The notes under the pieces are model-generated. The model ran no database searches. It was not told the DNA's origin and saw only the letters and a program-made list of their open reading frames with translations. From positions 21,680,500-21,744,499 of the forward strand of contig JAVTVX010000013.1 in assembly GCA_033439265.1 (NCBI GenBank): a stretch of DNA of 64,000 bases, written 5' to 3'. Below are positions 1-11,612 of the stretch, in pieces; position 1 is the first letter of the stretch; each line of letters begins with the position of its first letter. Position numbers and translations under genes: made by a program. Source of the DNA: Dillenia suffruticosa (lineage: Eukaryota > Streptophyta > Magnoliopsida > Dilleniales > Dilleniaceae).

Positions 1-726
1 ATTTCCATGTTCATTAAATCTGGTAGCATTATCGACGCTGAACATGTTTTTATGGATTTTCCCAAACCTGATATTGTCACTTGGAATGCTATGATAATGG
101 GCTATGGGCTTCATGGTTTTGGGAGGGAAGCAATTAATACTTTTCATCAGATGCAGAAGGCTCATATCGTGCCAGATCGTATCAGTTTCCTGGGGTTATT
201 ACATGGATGCAGTCATTGTGGTTTTTTAGATGAAGGGAGAGAATATTTCAACAGGATGGAAGTGGATTACGGGATACCCCAGGGACCAGAGCACTATGCT
301 TGCATGGTTGACCTCCTTGCACGTGCTGGGTTGCTTAACGAGGCATTTCAGATTATAATGGAGATGCCTTTTGAGCGAACACCTCTCTATTGGAGGACAT
401 TGCTGAGTGGCTGTAGAAAATGGGGTGATTTGGAACTAGGTATCTATGCAGCTGATTGTATTTTAGAATTAGAACCTAGTAACTCTAGTGCGTTCTTGAT
501 GCTTATTGATATCTATTCATCAGCAGGGAAATGTCAAAAAGCTTTGGAGTTAAGAAGACATATGCGGGAAAGGGAAGCAGTGAAAGAGTTGGGTAGTAGT
601 TGGGTTGAGATAGAAGGAAGCACACATTCATTTACTACAAGGGATGAATCACATCCTCAAATTGATCATATATACCTGACTCTAGAGTTATTATCTTATG
701 ACATGTCTGAGTCTTTCCAGGATTGA
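1..726 (+). CDS. PPR protein, PLS class with E/E+ tail (3' part only)
   Basis: The reading frame is open from the left edge to TGA at 724-726, giving about 241 residues; the 5' part of the gene lies outside the window. The visible part has PPR-like repeats (for example VTWNAMIMGYGLHGFGREAI and ISFLGLLHGCSHCGFLDEG). They are followed by the E-motif signature of plant organelle PPR proteins (MVDLLARAGLLNEAF, then WRTLLSGCRKWGDLELG and LEPSNSSAFLMLIDIYSSAG), and then an E+-like stretch with SSWVEIEG and SHPQIDHIY. The frame stops just after that, so there is no DYW deaminase domain. Proteins of this class act in mitochondria or plastids, binding single-stranded RNA and usually recruiting C-to-U editing; this is known of the family and inferred here. 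The RNA target and organelle cannot be told because the N-terminus is missing. Confidence 0.93.
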   Translation: MSMFIKSGSIIDAEHVFMDFPKPDIVTWNAMIMGYGLHGFGREAINTFHQMQKAHIVPDRISFLGLLHGCSHCGFLDEGREYFNRMEVDYGIPQGPEHYACMVDLLARAGLLNEAFQIIMEMPFERTPLYWRTLLSGCRKWGDLELGIYAADCILELEPSNSSAFLMLIDIYSSAGKCQKALELRRHMREREAVKELGSSWVEIEGSTHSFTTRDESHPQIDHIYLTLELLSYDMSESFQD

Positions 727-1384
727 CAGGGAAGAATATCATAGATTTGTCATGCCAGTCAAAGGGATCATTGTGTCCATGTTCATAAAGTAGTATTCAT
801 TTCTCTCTGATTTTTCTGTGGATAGAGTCAAGGATGCCAAATCCCTAAAGCTCATTTTGCTGATTAAAACTTCTGAAAGACATGGAATCACCACAATAAG
901 GGTTTCTCAGAAGAATAAAGAATGCAAATTCTCTTCGAATTGAAAACATTTCGACTGGCGGGCATGCTACATAGGCAAAGAGAATTAAACACAGGCCTTA
1001 AGGGTTCACTGTTCTAGATGGGTTGTTTTCAGGTGTGGGCATGTCCTTGAAAAGGGTTAAGTAACTGGTTTCTAACATGGAAACCGCATCAGAAAGCAGC
1101 AAAGCAGTATTCCCGAAATCTAGTTGCGGATCCATTGTATTATGGATAGGCCAGAAGCAGGAATGATGCTCTCTGCCTGAAAAGTTCTCCAACAATACCA
1201 ATACTGGGGAAGGTGTTTCTGGTAACACCTGGGACTTCGAGTATGAGCCCACTTTCCCTTAGTCTGTAACTAAAATTGTCTTTATTTTGTTTTATCAATT
1301 CAATTGTATAATTTGTAGATGCGTCATATAAGGTTATTATTTCTTGAACTCCATGTTATATCAGCCAGCTATAGAAGTTATGAA

Positions 1385-1713
1385 AATTCTTTGAGTTTTA
1401 TGGTAATTTTGTCCGAATTAAGCCATAAAGATGGTATATTTCTATGTCTCTTGTATTCTGATAAGTTCCTTGATGCATCACGTTGCTGGACTAGTAAAAG
1501 AATCAACTGGCACTTAGGTACCATTCACAGGACAGGTTATCAATGACTAAGCGCTATATATAATTAGAACAAGGATGGAATGACTAAACTCTTTGAATGT
1601 TGTGGTCATTTTGTCCAAATTAAGCGCTAAAGATGGTATATCTCTATATTTCATGTGATTTTGATAACTTCTTAGATGCATCTCATAGCCATTTCAAAGA
1701 AGCAACTGGTTAG
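1385..1713 (+). repeat. Diverged direct duplication (two copies of about 130 bp)
   Basis: Positions 1385-1515 and 1586-1713 match over their length with many substitutions. Shared anchors are CTTTGA near the start, TTTGTCC-AATTAAG, TAAAGATGGTATAT, GATGCATC and CAACTGG at the end. The roughly 70-bp middle is not shared. This looks like an old tandem duplication of spacer DNA. Confidence 0.65.
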
Positions 1714-4708
1714 GCTTGTAGTCTATAATAAGCTGACCTGGTTGTTAGGCTTGTGGGCTAGTCATGTGACATTGTCTTGGAGACTTGGTTGGAGATCATG
1801 GGTATCAGTTGTTTATTATTAAGGAGAAGAAAGTATGGTCATTGATAGATTGACCTCTGTTTTGATGCAATTTTATTTAGCATACACTTAATCATGGCTT
1901 GCTTTCTGCTTATTACTTGACGATATTTGTAGTACTTATTTGAATTTTTCATTGCAATGGTTTGTTGATAATGTCTGTGAACCTTATCTGGAGCTTCTCT
2001 GTCCAGTGGCCTGGCACCATCAAAATAGGCCAAGATTGAGCTAGAACGTTATGAGTTTAACATGTTGAACTTAGTTGCACCTTGGGCCCAATTATAAGTA
2101 TTGATCCTGGAGCTGCAAAGCTTCATTGTTGTACTGATCCATTGGATCAGTCAGAGAATAAGAAAGTGCCCTTGTCTTACTGCCCTGAGTTGCTGCTTTC
2201 TGTTCTGTCTTTAACTAGGAAAAATACAGTAATTGTGTTACAGAACTTGAGGAATTTCCACTATTCATAAACTGTTACGCATTTACAAATACTTGTTTGA
2301 ATGTCTACCTGAATTCACTGACATTTATATCAACTGTGAATTTTTTATGTGCTTGTTCTGGACTAGAAACTTAGGCTACTTATGAAGGGTTCAAAGATTT
2401 GATGTTTACTAGGTTGATTTATTGGTTTATGGACTCTGGCTAGTAAATAACAGGAATTACTGGGTCCCCAGGGAAAGGTTAAAATTAGATTGCATGTTCC
2501 ATTACAATCAAGAATGAAATTACAAAACACGAAGGGAGAATTCTATAGAGAAGCTTGTTCTTGCCAACCATGCATTCACAAGTCAAGTTATGCAGGTATT
2601 ACTCTCTCTAACTTCTCATGTACAACTCAAGTATGATTAAAAGATTTGTTAATGTTCGATTAAGTAAATATGGTTCGAAATTTTCATTTAGTTCAGTTCA
2701 AAGGACCAAATAGAAAAGGCTATCTCATGATAGCATTTCAGCAAACAACAAAATTATGAGTGGTTGAGAAAATTATGCTCCTACATTACCTTATGATTTG
2801 CATGGGTACAAATATTATGCCTCCAAACTAGGTCTTTGGCTATTGTTATTCAGTTTCAAGACTTTCTATAAAGTTGTTTAAGTGAAACCCAAGGCAAAAA
2901 GTTGTGAGGTCAATGATTTTAGGGGATGCTTTCCAAATTCATAACCTTTGACTTATACCCTTAGAGTACTCCAAAAAGTTACTATATTAGAATTTTGTTA
3001 AAGCCTGGTGTAACTGTATAAGACCTGTTGCTCTGATTTAGATTACAAGTTTATGGTTCTTATTTGTCTAAAAGAGATTAAATCTATCTTTTCTCATGCG
3101 TGCAGCAACTTTACAATTTGACATACAAAGTATATAGTCAGATTACCTTTACCATTCTATGACAACTGACTGATTTGAATTTGTGCACCAACTTGAAACA
3201 GGCCTTAAAATCCCCACATATCAAGGCACCAATTTTGTCCATAAGATAAAATGGTAGCTTTCATTTTGAAAGTGCATGAACAATTGTAATCATGGTTGTT
3301 TATTGCATTTTTTTCCGTAATGTAAAATCGTCAAACAGTTGCTGAAACCAAGGGTTTATATTGATTTTGCAGTTAAAATCTTATGCTCTGGAGAATTATG
3401 CTGAATAAAAATCAGAATGTGTTTTCTTTTCATGGTAACTGTTCACTTCTGCGCTCTTGCTATGGAGAATCCTGCAAGTAAGCTTAATCTAATTTTAGCA
3501 CACAGTATGACAATAATTTCACCTTTATACCAAAGACAATCTTAGTTGTTTACCTATCTTGCACATCAATCTGTTTAATTTGAAGTGATCATGTAGTTTT
3601 TTGGGTCCATCTTTTTGCTTTCATTATGTGATATTTGTGCAACTGCATATGATCATTGTGATACTTTTCTTTTCTTTTTGAATATTTATGTCAGTTCTTT
3701 AAGCAAAGTGATTTTAAGCACATGGTTAAACTTGATGAGTGATTAATTTGGCATAAGAATGGGGGCAAAAGTTGGAAGCTTGTGTTAGAAGAAAACTCAG
3801 ACCAAAGCCAAATAGATTAAAAAAAAAAGGGGGGACGTGAGAGAGAGGAAATGAAATTCAATCTGAAATGAATGTGAACTTTGGGGGGGGGGGGGGGGGG
3901 GGTAGACAAACTGATGAGGATGAAACATCAGATAGTATCCTAAAGGGGGACAAGGCCAAAAAAAAAGTGGGAAACCACACAATGGGTCCCAAACCTAGGA
4001 CGAGACTTTCCATCACTCTCTGTTTTCTATTTATGCTTAAACATTTATATTACAATTGCCTAGGCTTGGGACCCCATTGTTTTTGTCACTCTAGAATCCC
4101 ATGCCTTTTGGTGGGAGCTTTGTCACATAGTAATTTGGTCCCACTTTGACTATTGGCCTGCTTGAGTTAGCATGTAGGGGTTTGTCATTATACCTAAAAC
4201 AAGTGAGTGTGAAACTATATTATGATTGGTAAAGGCCAATTTGAGAGTCGATTGCACAGAGGACGGAATCCCAAAGGCATCTGAACCACGTTTCTGACCA
4301 ACAATGGAGGCCACACGTTATTTAAAGTAGTTGCTCCTTTAGTTACTGGCTACTGTGCTCTGTATACATTGGAGAGTTTTAAGAAGAGTGAGTGTATTTC
4401 CAACATTTTGTTCTTGCTACTAAGATTACTTAATTTCAGTTTCAAGTAACAACAAGACTGTTTCACCGCTCTGTTATTCATTTAGTATTTTTTTCGTGTT
4501 CCAAATGAATTCCTTGATTCTTTTTACTAGTTATGCCAAACCCTATTTGAAAATATAGTAGACTGCAAGTCCAATATTGTCCAGATGGGCTGAACCAATT
4601 TAAAATGAACTCTTCTTTTTTCCACATTTGGGTAGTGAGTTGAGCACTTAATTTCTTATGCAGTGCAAATTTACCTAAAAACCAATGTAGCATGGAATTA
4701 AAAACAGG

Positions 4709-4779
4709 TTATTGCTGGGACCACCATTGCTGCCGTCAAATTTGAGCATGGCGTGGTGCTGATGATTAATCCCATCTAG
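4709..4779 (+). pseudogene. Possible proteasome beta-subunit N-terminal exon remnant
   Basis: After an acceptor-like ACAG, one frame reads GTTIAAVKFEHGVVL. This resembles the mature N-terminus of 20S proteasome beta subunits (the catalytic Thr after Gly, then a GVVL-like strand). The expected ADSR segment is missing and a stop follows at 4777. No further beta-subunit exons were seen nearby. The match is short, so chance similarity is a real alternative. Confidence 0.25.
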
Positions 4780-7700
4780 AGATCAGCGATTGCTACTTTC
4801 TTGCAGGCCAAACGATACCCCTCTTAAAAAATATCCTTCTTCTTATACTATACTCCCAATTGAGTTTGGGCCATTATGAGAGAGATGGCAACAATGTTGT
4901 AAATCCATTATGTATGCTTAACCTCTTAACAAAGAAGAGGAAACGAAAATAAAGACAAAGCAATCCATGTCTTTTAGTTCAATTTTTGCCATTTCTATTT
5001 TCTTTTTTTCTGTTTAAAATGGACTGATGTACCTATCAAACTCCACTTATTTGTGTTGAAAAATGTACCGTATTCGTTCTGCAGTTGTATGATTGTCTTG
5101 TACCTGTTTGACTTGCAGAATGATAGATGCTTTATAAATATTTTTAAATGGAAATTGGAGGTAAAGAGTAAATGTGAAGAAACTTGTGCAGCTGTAGCGG
5201 GAAAGATCTGGGGAGTGAAAAAGAGTTGATGATAAAAAGTATTTTTGGTTCATCAGCCATGTCTCTGCATCTAGGGACAGGGGCCTTTCAAGGAAACCGA
5301 ATAAGGTAACTAACTGCTCATCATGTTTTGCTTTATCTTTGGCCCCTCCCTGGAAATAAGCATACTCCATCAGTGCGACTACCATTGTAGCTCTCTCTTA
5401 AGAATAACTATGATATTTCCTTTAATTCAAAAAAAAAAAAAAGATCTAGACTAGTTTGGTTACCTTCTAGAGATCCTAATTACCATATGTAGCTCATGAG
5501 TGCATGGACATGGTCATGAAAATGACGATTCTACCTGACTGATATTAAGGATGAAATCCTAGAATAAGGTAAAAATTCTATGAAAAATCATTTACAAAAT
5601 CATAAAATCTTGTCAGCACGAGTGATAAGATGTGTGGAAACATTTACAATTACTTTAGTGAGAAGAAATGAAGGCACTAATTAGAGGTCTGGTGCCTACT
5701 CTTTTGGGTCAAACAATTGGGCGTTATTTAATCTTGTTGTACCTAAAGATAGTTGTTTTTTTTTAATGGGCAGTTTCAGTTGATCCCACTTTAGCCATTA
5801 AATTTGAAAACTTTATATCTTAATTTAGGTATTTAAGTTAGTAGGAACCAGTAGCAGATAGAGACCGCAATAATGTGGCTATTATGGTGTACTGAGACAT
5901 GCTTGTATTTATGTAATCAAAATTTAAGAGCGGAGTAGTTTATAAGCAAGATATCTGCTGTCATTCTGTAATGGAGACATTATTTTTCTCTTTATCTTAG
6001 ATTGTTTGACAATTATGTCAAGAAAAATATCCTAAGTTCTGTTGATTTAGAATATTTTAGATTACTGGGAGAGAGTGAGTCTAGGAATTATTGCCGCACT
6101 CTTAAACCATGAGAATCTATGGTTGTACAGTGGCTGTAGACACAGATATAGAATCTTGACTTGGTGGATGATGGGGCATTAAAATATTACCTCCCAAATA
6201 GAGAGAACATATCTACAAGAAAGAATCAGAATTTGGGTCATAGATTATTAAAGCAGCATTCTTACTTTCTTTCTTTTTTTTTGGGCAAACTAAAACATAG
6301 ATTTATGTGACATAAGAAATAGCATATTCGTGGTATTTGTTTGTTAGTCCATGTTTTATTTGATTGTCTTTGAATTTATGTTTTGAGTTTGAAAACATGT
6401 TGTTTAACTGGCAAGTACATCCTACTTTGACTTTTAAAACTGTATTAACTGTCAGATACTTTTCAAAAAGGAAAGGGTTTGATTTATTTAGTGGGGTCAA
6501 GAGAATCTTTCAACTTTATGATCCCTTTCTTGTCTCGTATTTCAATTTCCATATGATAATCAATCGACTAACTCTGATACAAAGAACATCATGTTGTTCT
6601 TCAAATTCCTCTGTTCCAAGCATATTCTATTGCATAGAATGCTAAGCAGATCCACTTAAAAACCACAATACTTCTATTATATTTATTCAAATGACATGTG
6701 AAACCATTCATTTTCTAACGAAATTTTCTGTGTTTTTACGATTCTAGTCAAGTTAAAATAAACATATTTTAAGTTTATTTTTTTAATGGGTCAACTCTTA
6801 AAAGACATTTACAAATAAAACTTAAAATCTTGTTTAACCTCAGTTTCAAATTATCCCAATTGACCCAAACTTAAACTTGAAGTCATGTTAAGTTTGTATC
6901 TTTGGACACAATAATATTTAGAATGTGAGAACGCACCATGGTCAATAAAGTGCTGAAATCCACATGTTGGTGCCACACATTGCGGCTCAAATCAAGAGAA
7001 TGTGAACTTTGAAAGAAAAAAGAAATAAACCGACCACACAGGAAGGGCAGAGGAGGGGTTTTGTCTTGTTTAGGAAAGCAGAGAAGCATCCAATAGTTAG
7101 CATTATTTTCCAAGCACTCTTTGCCAACCAACTTTGAAGTTCGAAGATTTCCCCATGACTTTGTGTATTAATTCATTTATTTATTGGGCATATTTATACA
7201 TATACTTATCTCATTTAGTATTCAAGAGATACGTAAGAAATAATGATTAAACCAAAATTCAATAAAAAATAAGTATTAAGAGAGTTTTGTTCTTTAGGAT
7301 TAATCCGAATCAAATCAAATTTAGGTATACCTTAATTATCTTTCTAGAGTTTACTTAAAGAGTAATCATCTAAAACAACCCAAATTGAAGTCGAACAAGA
7401 TAAAGAAATGAGCAAAAAATGACCCACTTCATCTCTTCTCCAAAGCATTATTTTTCTTTTTTTCATTAATAGAGAAATGCAGTGACAGAGTTAGAAATTT
7501 TTTAAAATAGGTAATGGCAAGAGTTGGTGTGAGTGGCTTGGTGGGGAGGGAATCTAGGGAACTGGAATATATAATGATTAGTTGTATGTTTAGTCGTTTC
7601 TTCCTGAGTAGTTTCTTGTTCTTCCTAGAGGCTTTGGTCTGCCTGAGTAGTTTCCTCCTTTTGTTTCTCCTCTTTACTCACCAAAAAAAATTAGTTGTAT

Positions 7701-8360
7701 GTTTGGTAGGTTGAGTTTAATCGGAAAATGTGAATTGTCTGGTAACTTTGAATCAACGTCTTCTAATTTTTTGAAAATAGGTAAAACAAGGGAGCAGGAG
7801 CTACATGTTTGTGTGGGGAAGAGACATGTCTTTTTGACTTAGTTTGGCATCGGACGTCAAGCACTTGCACCAGGAATAATCGTATTCTTTTCTTTTCTTT
7901 TATGATTTTTCACCTATTGATATTTAAAATTTATTTAACTAATTCAATCTAAATATTATAAAATTTATTAAAAAATTAATTTTTTAAATCTCATTTCCTT
8001 ATTTTCATGATTTAATTTTAAATTAATAATTAAGAAAATATAACGCATTACCGTTATTTGATAGTGTTATTTTTTTCTTGTGTGTATAGATGATCAAGTT
8101 CTCAAAAATTAAAAGCCTTTTTATCTATCCCCTGAACTAAAATACAAAAAAGATTTGCAAGGAAGAGTTCATAAGTATTAGGCCAATGGTTCGTATTTTT
8201 GGAGTAAAATAAACATTAGTAAGGGTAGGAGAATCCAATCCCCGAGGGTGGGAGGGGAGAATTTAAAGTGTAAGCAGATTTCTAAATTAGGGTTATCTTT
8301 TAATGTTTCATTTTTGAATATTTTTCATTCATTCAGAGTGTGCCTAGACAAATAAAATAG

Positions 8361-8530
8361 CATTTTTTTTTTTAATATTTTTCTTATTTTTTATATTATA
8401 CCAATCAATATTCAGATTTATATTCTAATTAATTCAGTTCGGGATTTATAATAATCTATTTAAAGGGATTATCCTGTTAATATAGTTTTTTTCATACCCA
8501 AACAATAAATCAAATTATAAAATTTAATTA
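8361..8530 (-). repeat. SINE-like element copy (diverged)
   Basis: A poly-T run on the + strand is followed by the family 3'-end pattern read in reverse (ATCAATATTCAG, then ATTCTAATTAATT, GGGATTTATAA and TAATATAG). It matches the better-defined copies at 20,600 and 62,679. Ends are approximate and no target-site duplication was identified. Confidence 0.45.
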
Positions 8531-9439
8531 AGAAATTTAGCTACACGGCTGTAATCTCTTTATGTTTCTCTCTCTATGCATTTCTTTTTCTCATCTTTAT
8601 GTCATGTCTGTCTCTAGTTTTTTTTTTTAATTTTATGATCCTTTTATGTCGTTTCTAATATTTGATAAAGTATTAAAATGGCAAATGACAAAACACATGC
8701 CATTGTACCATCTCTCTCTCTCTCTCTGACATGGACACCACCAAAACGGTAAAACAACGGGGGCGGATCTCCGGGTGAGATTGTGGAATCAGACCTAAGT
8801 TGCAAAAAGTAGCCCTAGGTTAGGGTTGGAAAAAAGGTTCAAGTTAGAAGACGTGACTGAAACAAAGTCAGTATTCTTTTTTGAATTATTTCAATACCCC
8901 ATATCTTTTTTATGAACTTACAAAATTATTATTAATAATAAAAAATTATTAAAGAACAAAAATTCTAAAACTAATTTAGTTTATTCAACCCTCATTTTTT
9001 TTTATATAAAATAAGAATATAATATATAATTAGATATAATAGTTTATTTATAAAGGAGCAACAATCTTCTTTCTTTATTACTCCCTCCCTCATCTCTTCA
9101 ATTCTCACGACTAAGTTTCGAATAGCGACAAAGACATAACATCCACCAAAATTTCTGAACAAGATCACTTCAGAAAAACACAATTATGGCATTAGCCAGT
9201 ACCTTCCACCAGTTCCCTCTTCACATCCCCCAGATTTGCATTGAATTGAAGTCCTGCAAAAAAGAGATATTGAAGCAGGCAAAGATAACTTTAATTAATA
9301 AAACTTATTGTTACTTTTAATCTTATGTTATTTACTTGATTTATTTATTATTGCATTGTTCAATCCTTTTATACTTATAATAATACATTGTACTTTAATT
9401 GACATTTTAAATTTTTTTATTTAATCGATCATTATTTAA

Positions 9440-9560
9440 AATTATATTTCGATTAATTCGATTAGAGTATTGTCGGGTCTAATTTAAAAAGAACTTTCTT
9501 AATATAATTTTTTTCTATTTTTAAATTTCTAATATAGTATTTTTACCTACTAAATTGATG
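9440..9560 (-). repeat. SINE-like element copy (partial)
   Basis: It shares the internal block of the family: CGATTAATTCGATT, a GGGTCTAATTTAAA-like stretch, and TTAATATAATTTTTTTCTATT. The poly-T side is weak. It is probably an old, truncated copy lying just upstream of the next one. Confidence 0.4.
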
Positions 9561-9708
9561 TTGATCACATTTTTGAATTATTTTAGTCAAGTGCCTGTCC
9601 TAAGTTATTAGATTTTATTAAAATCTGTCTCATTTAGTGAATTTCTATTGTAAGAGAATGGATTTGATAATACAGAAATTTTTTTTTTCATTTGAAAATA
9701 CTCATTAA

Positions 9709-9865
9709 TTTTTTTTTTTGTTTCTGGCTTGACAACCGTCTAGTATCTGAGATGTCGTATCGACTGATTTGAATCAATCCCCTGTCAGGTCCACTTTTGG
9801 AGGATCTCTCAATATAATTTTTTCTGTTTCTATACCAAGTTGAATCTGAATATGATTAAAGGGTT
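9709..9865 (-). repeat. SINE-like element copy, same subfamily as 62,447
   Basis: It starts with a run of T (the poly-A tail of a minus-strand copy). A segment follows that matches the SINE at 62,447-62,644: GACAACCGTCTAGTATCTGAG against GGTCTACCGTCAAGTATCCAG. Then come the shared GTC(G/A)GGTCC-like and CTCTC(A/C)(A/C)-like blocks. Ends are approximate. Confidence 0.5.
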
Positions 9866-9869
9866 TTGC

Positions 9870-10700
9870 CACAAAAAATACCCGTTATGAAATGATAACT
9901 ACCCCCCCGGGGGAAAAAAGTAAAGAGTATATGGCTAAATTATTAAGAGGAATAGGGTTTCGGTGAAATTCCAAAAGACCAAATTACCCCTTATCATGTC
10001 CTTCGATAGATGACACCACAAAAAATGGTGCCTGATATCAAGAGGAAGACATGGTGGTCCATCTCATGTTCCAACTTTCTACCATCACCAAAAGGAAAAG
10101 ATATGCATACTGATAAACACCAATCGAGTCTTCGTTTTCTTTTTTTTGTTTTTAGTTTTTTTTTTTTTTTTATGAAAAGAAGCACAATTGAGTTATATGT
10201 GACTATCACATCTTCTGTCTTCACCAAAACGACAATACTCATCTCCCCATCCAAATTTATATAAAAATGTTGAATTAAAAAAAAAATACAGACTTATTGT
10301 TCCAAAATAAGAAAACACTAACTCACAGTGGGGGAAGCCGCAATTGGGCGGTGGGGTAAAGGAATATTTTAATATTTATAATTCGAGTAACATGTCAAAA
10401 AAGTACTGCTAAATATTTTAAAAATACCAACAAATATCATACTAACATTGTTAAAAATTCTATATAAAAAAAAACCATTAAAAATTTTTAAAATATTATG
10501 TATTTTTTTTTTTTAAATTATAATATCCATCTACCTCTTCATGTTATATTTGATCCATTATCTTTCAAATAAATTAAAATTCTTAATTTTCCTCCTCGTA
10601 GCGCCAATAGAAAATAATGGGGGATGCCTGGAGTAGTATCATTAGTAATAAGAAAAAAGGCAAGAAGCATCCAACAAAGTTTCATGCAAATTCAATGTGA
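9870..10700. other. AT-rich spacer without a recognised gene
   Basis: It contains poly-T and poly-A tracts (10,141-10,170 and 10,501-10,516) and two overlapping opposite-strand open frames of about 85 codons made of low-complexity K/F-rich sequence. Nothing here looks coding. Confidence 0.6.
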
Positions 10701-10730
10701 TTGGGTAGTGTAACCAGAGAACAAATGGGG

Positions 10731-10786
10731 CCACGTGTCAATAGAGGGTCAATTCTTGATCCAAAATTTGTAGAAAGTGTATAAAG
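10731..10786 (+). promoter_or_regulatory. Orphan promoter-like module: G-box plus TATA box
   Basis: CCACGTGTCA, a G-box/ABRE-type bZIP or bHLH site, lies at 10,731-10,740. A good TATA box, TATAAAG, lies about 40 bp downstream at 10,780-10,786. A CT-rich leader-like stretch follows at 10,908-10,948. No protein-coding gene starts downstream on this strand before LOG about 4 kb away, so a transcript, if any, would be non-coding or very short. Confidence 0.35.
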
Positions 10787-10949
10787 GGCCAAAAAGGCTC
10801 CGGACAAATTGTTGTTTTCGCAGCCTTTTTACCATAGGAGATGGTGTGTATTTTTTTTGCATCAATGCATCTGCAACGTTTCAGCAAAGAAGATTTCATC
10901 TTCTTTCCCCCCCCCTCTCTCTCTCTCTCTCCCCCCTCTCTCTCTCTTC

Positions 10950-11570
10950 TTTTTTTTTTTTTACCTAATGTGTGTAAAAGTAATTGATCTTTTTTTTTTT
11001 TTTACATGAAATTTAAATTTTAAATTATGAGATTAGAAGAGAAAATATAAACTGTTTCATTGAGAGGTAAAATTAATCAATCTTATCCCTCTTATGCTGT
11101 TCCATGGGAATTACTTATGTCACCAGTGACATACTGCCACCTTGGCTTCATTACTATTTCTCTTGTCCATTATGTACGTTCAACTGCAAACGGCAACAAC
11201 ACCTTTTTTTCTCTGTTTCCTCAATTATGATTTTTTTTTCTAAGCACCTCAATAATGCTTGTTTTCCCACAAAAAAATGAAAAATGAAAAAAAATAAAAA
11301 AAGAGAGTACCGTCCTCTGCATATGTTCTACGATCTCTACAAATCCCAAAAATTAAAAATTAAAAGCCTCCATACCACATATGGCTTAATTATGTTCGAC
11401 GGATGTGGGCACCAAGATCAATATCTTTGTCTGGTCGAATACGTACACTTGAGCATTATCAAATCTTGAAAACCCTAATAATAAATTTGGAAAACATAAC
11501 ATTGTTCACCGGTTAGAATTCCCTTCACCAGCAAGTGCAGCGCATTGTCTTGTGGGTTCTTGAGACTTGA

Positions 11571-11612
<42 letters not shown>

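Larger units (their letters stand above)
727..8340. other. Intergenic spacer, 3' flank of the PPR gene
   Basis: No convincing gene was found. Contents that can be named: a diverged direct duplication (1385-1515 and 1586-1713), a run of about 20 G near 3882-3901, a short exon-like remnant resembling a proteasome beta subunit near 4709-4779, and A/T homopolymers. Base composition from about 2,300 to 7,800 looks like ordinary unique plant spacer. The short open frames here show no domain and no splice-compatible partners. Confidence 0.6.

Noticed and set aside
998-1252. 84-codon minus-strand frame downstream of the PPR gene
   Set aside because: No family match and no promoter or splice support; probably chance in the PPR 3' flank.
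5047-5385. 112-codon minus-strand frame
   Set aside because: No recognisable domain, no splice partner, and surrounding sequence looks like ordinary spacer.
11572-11608. (GA)n tracts as regulatory GAGA elements
   Set aside because: Such tracts occur throughout the window irrespective of genes, so no regulatory claim is made for this one.
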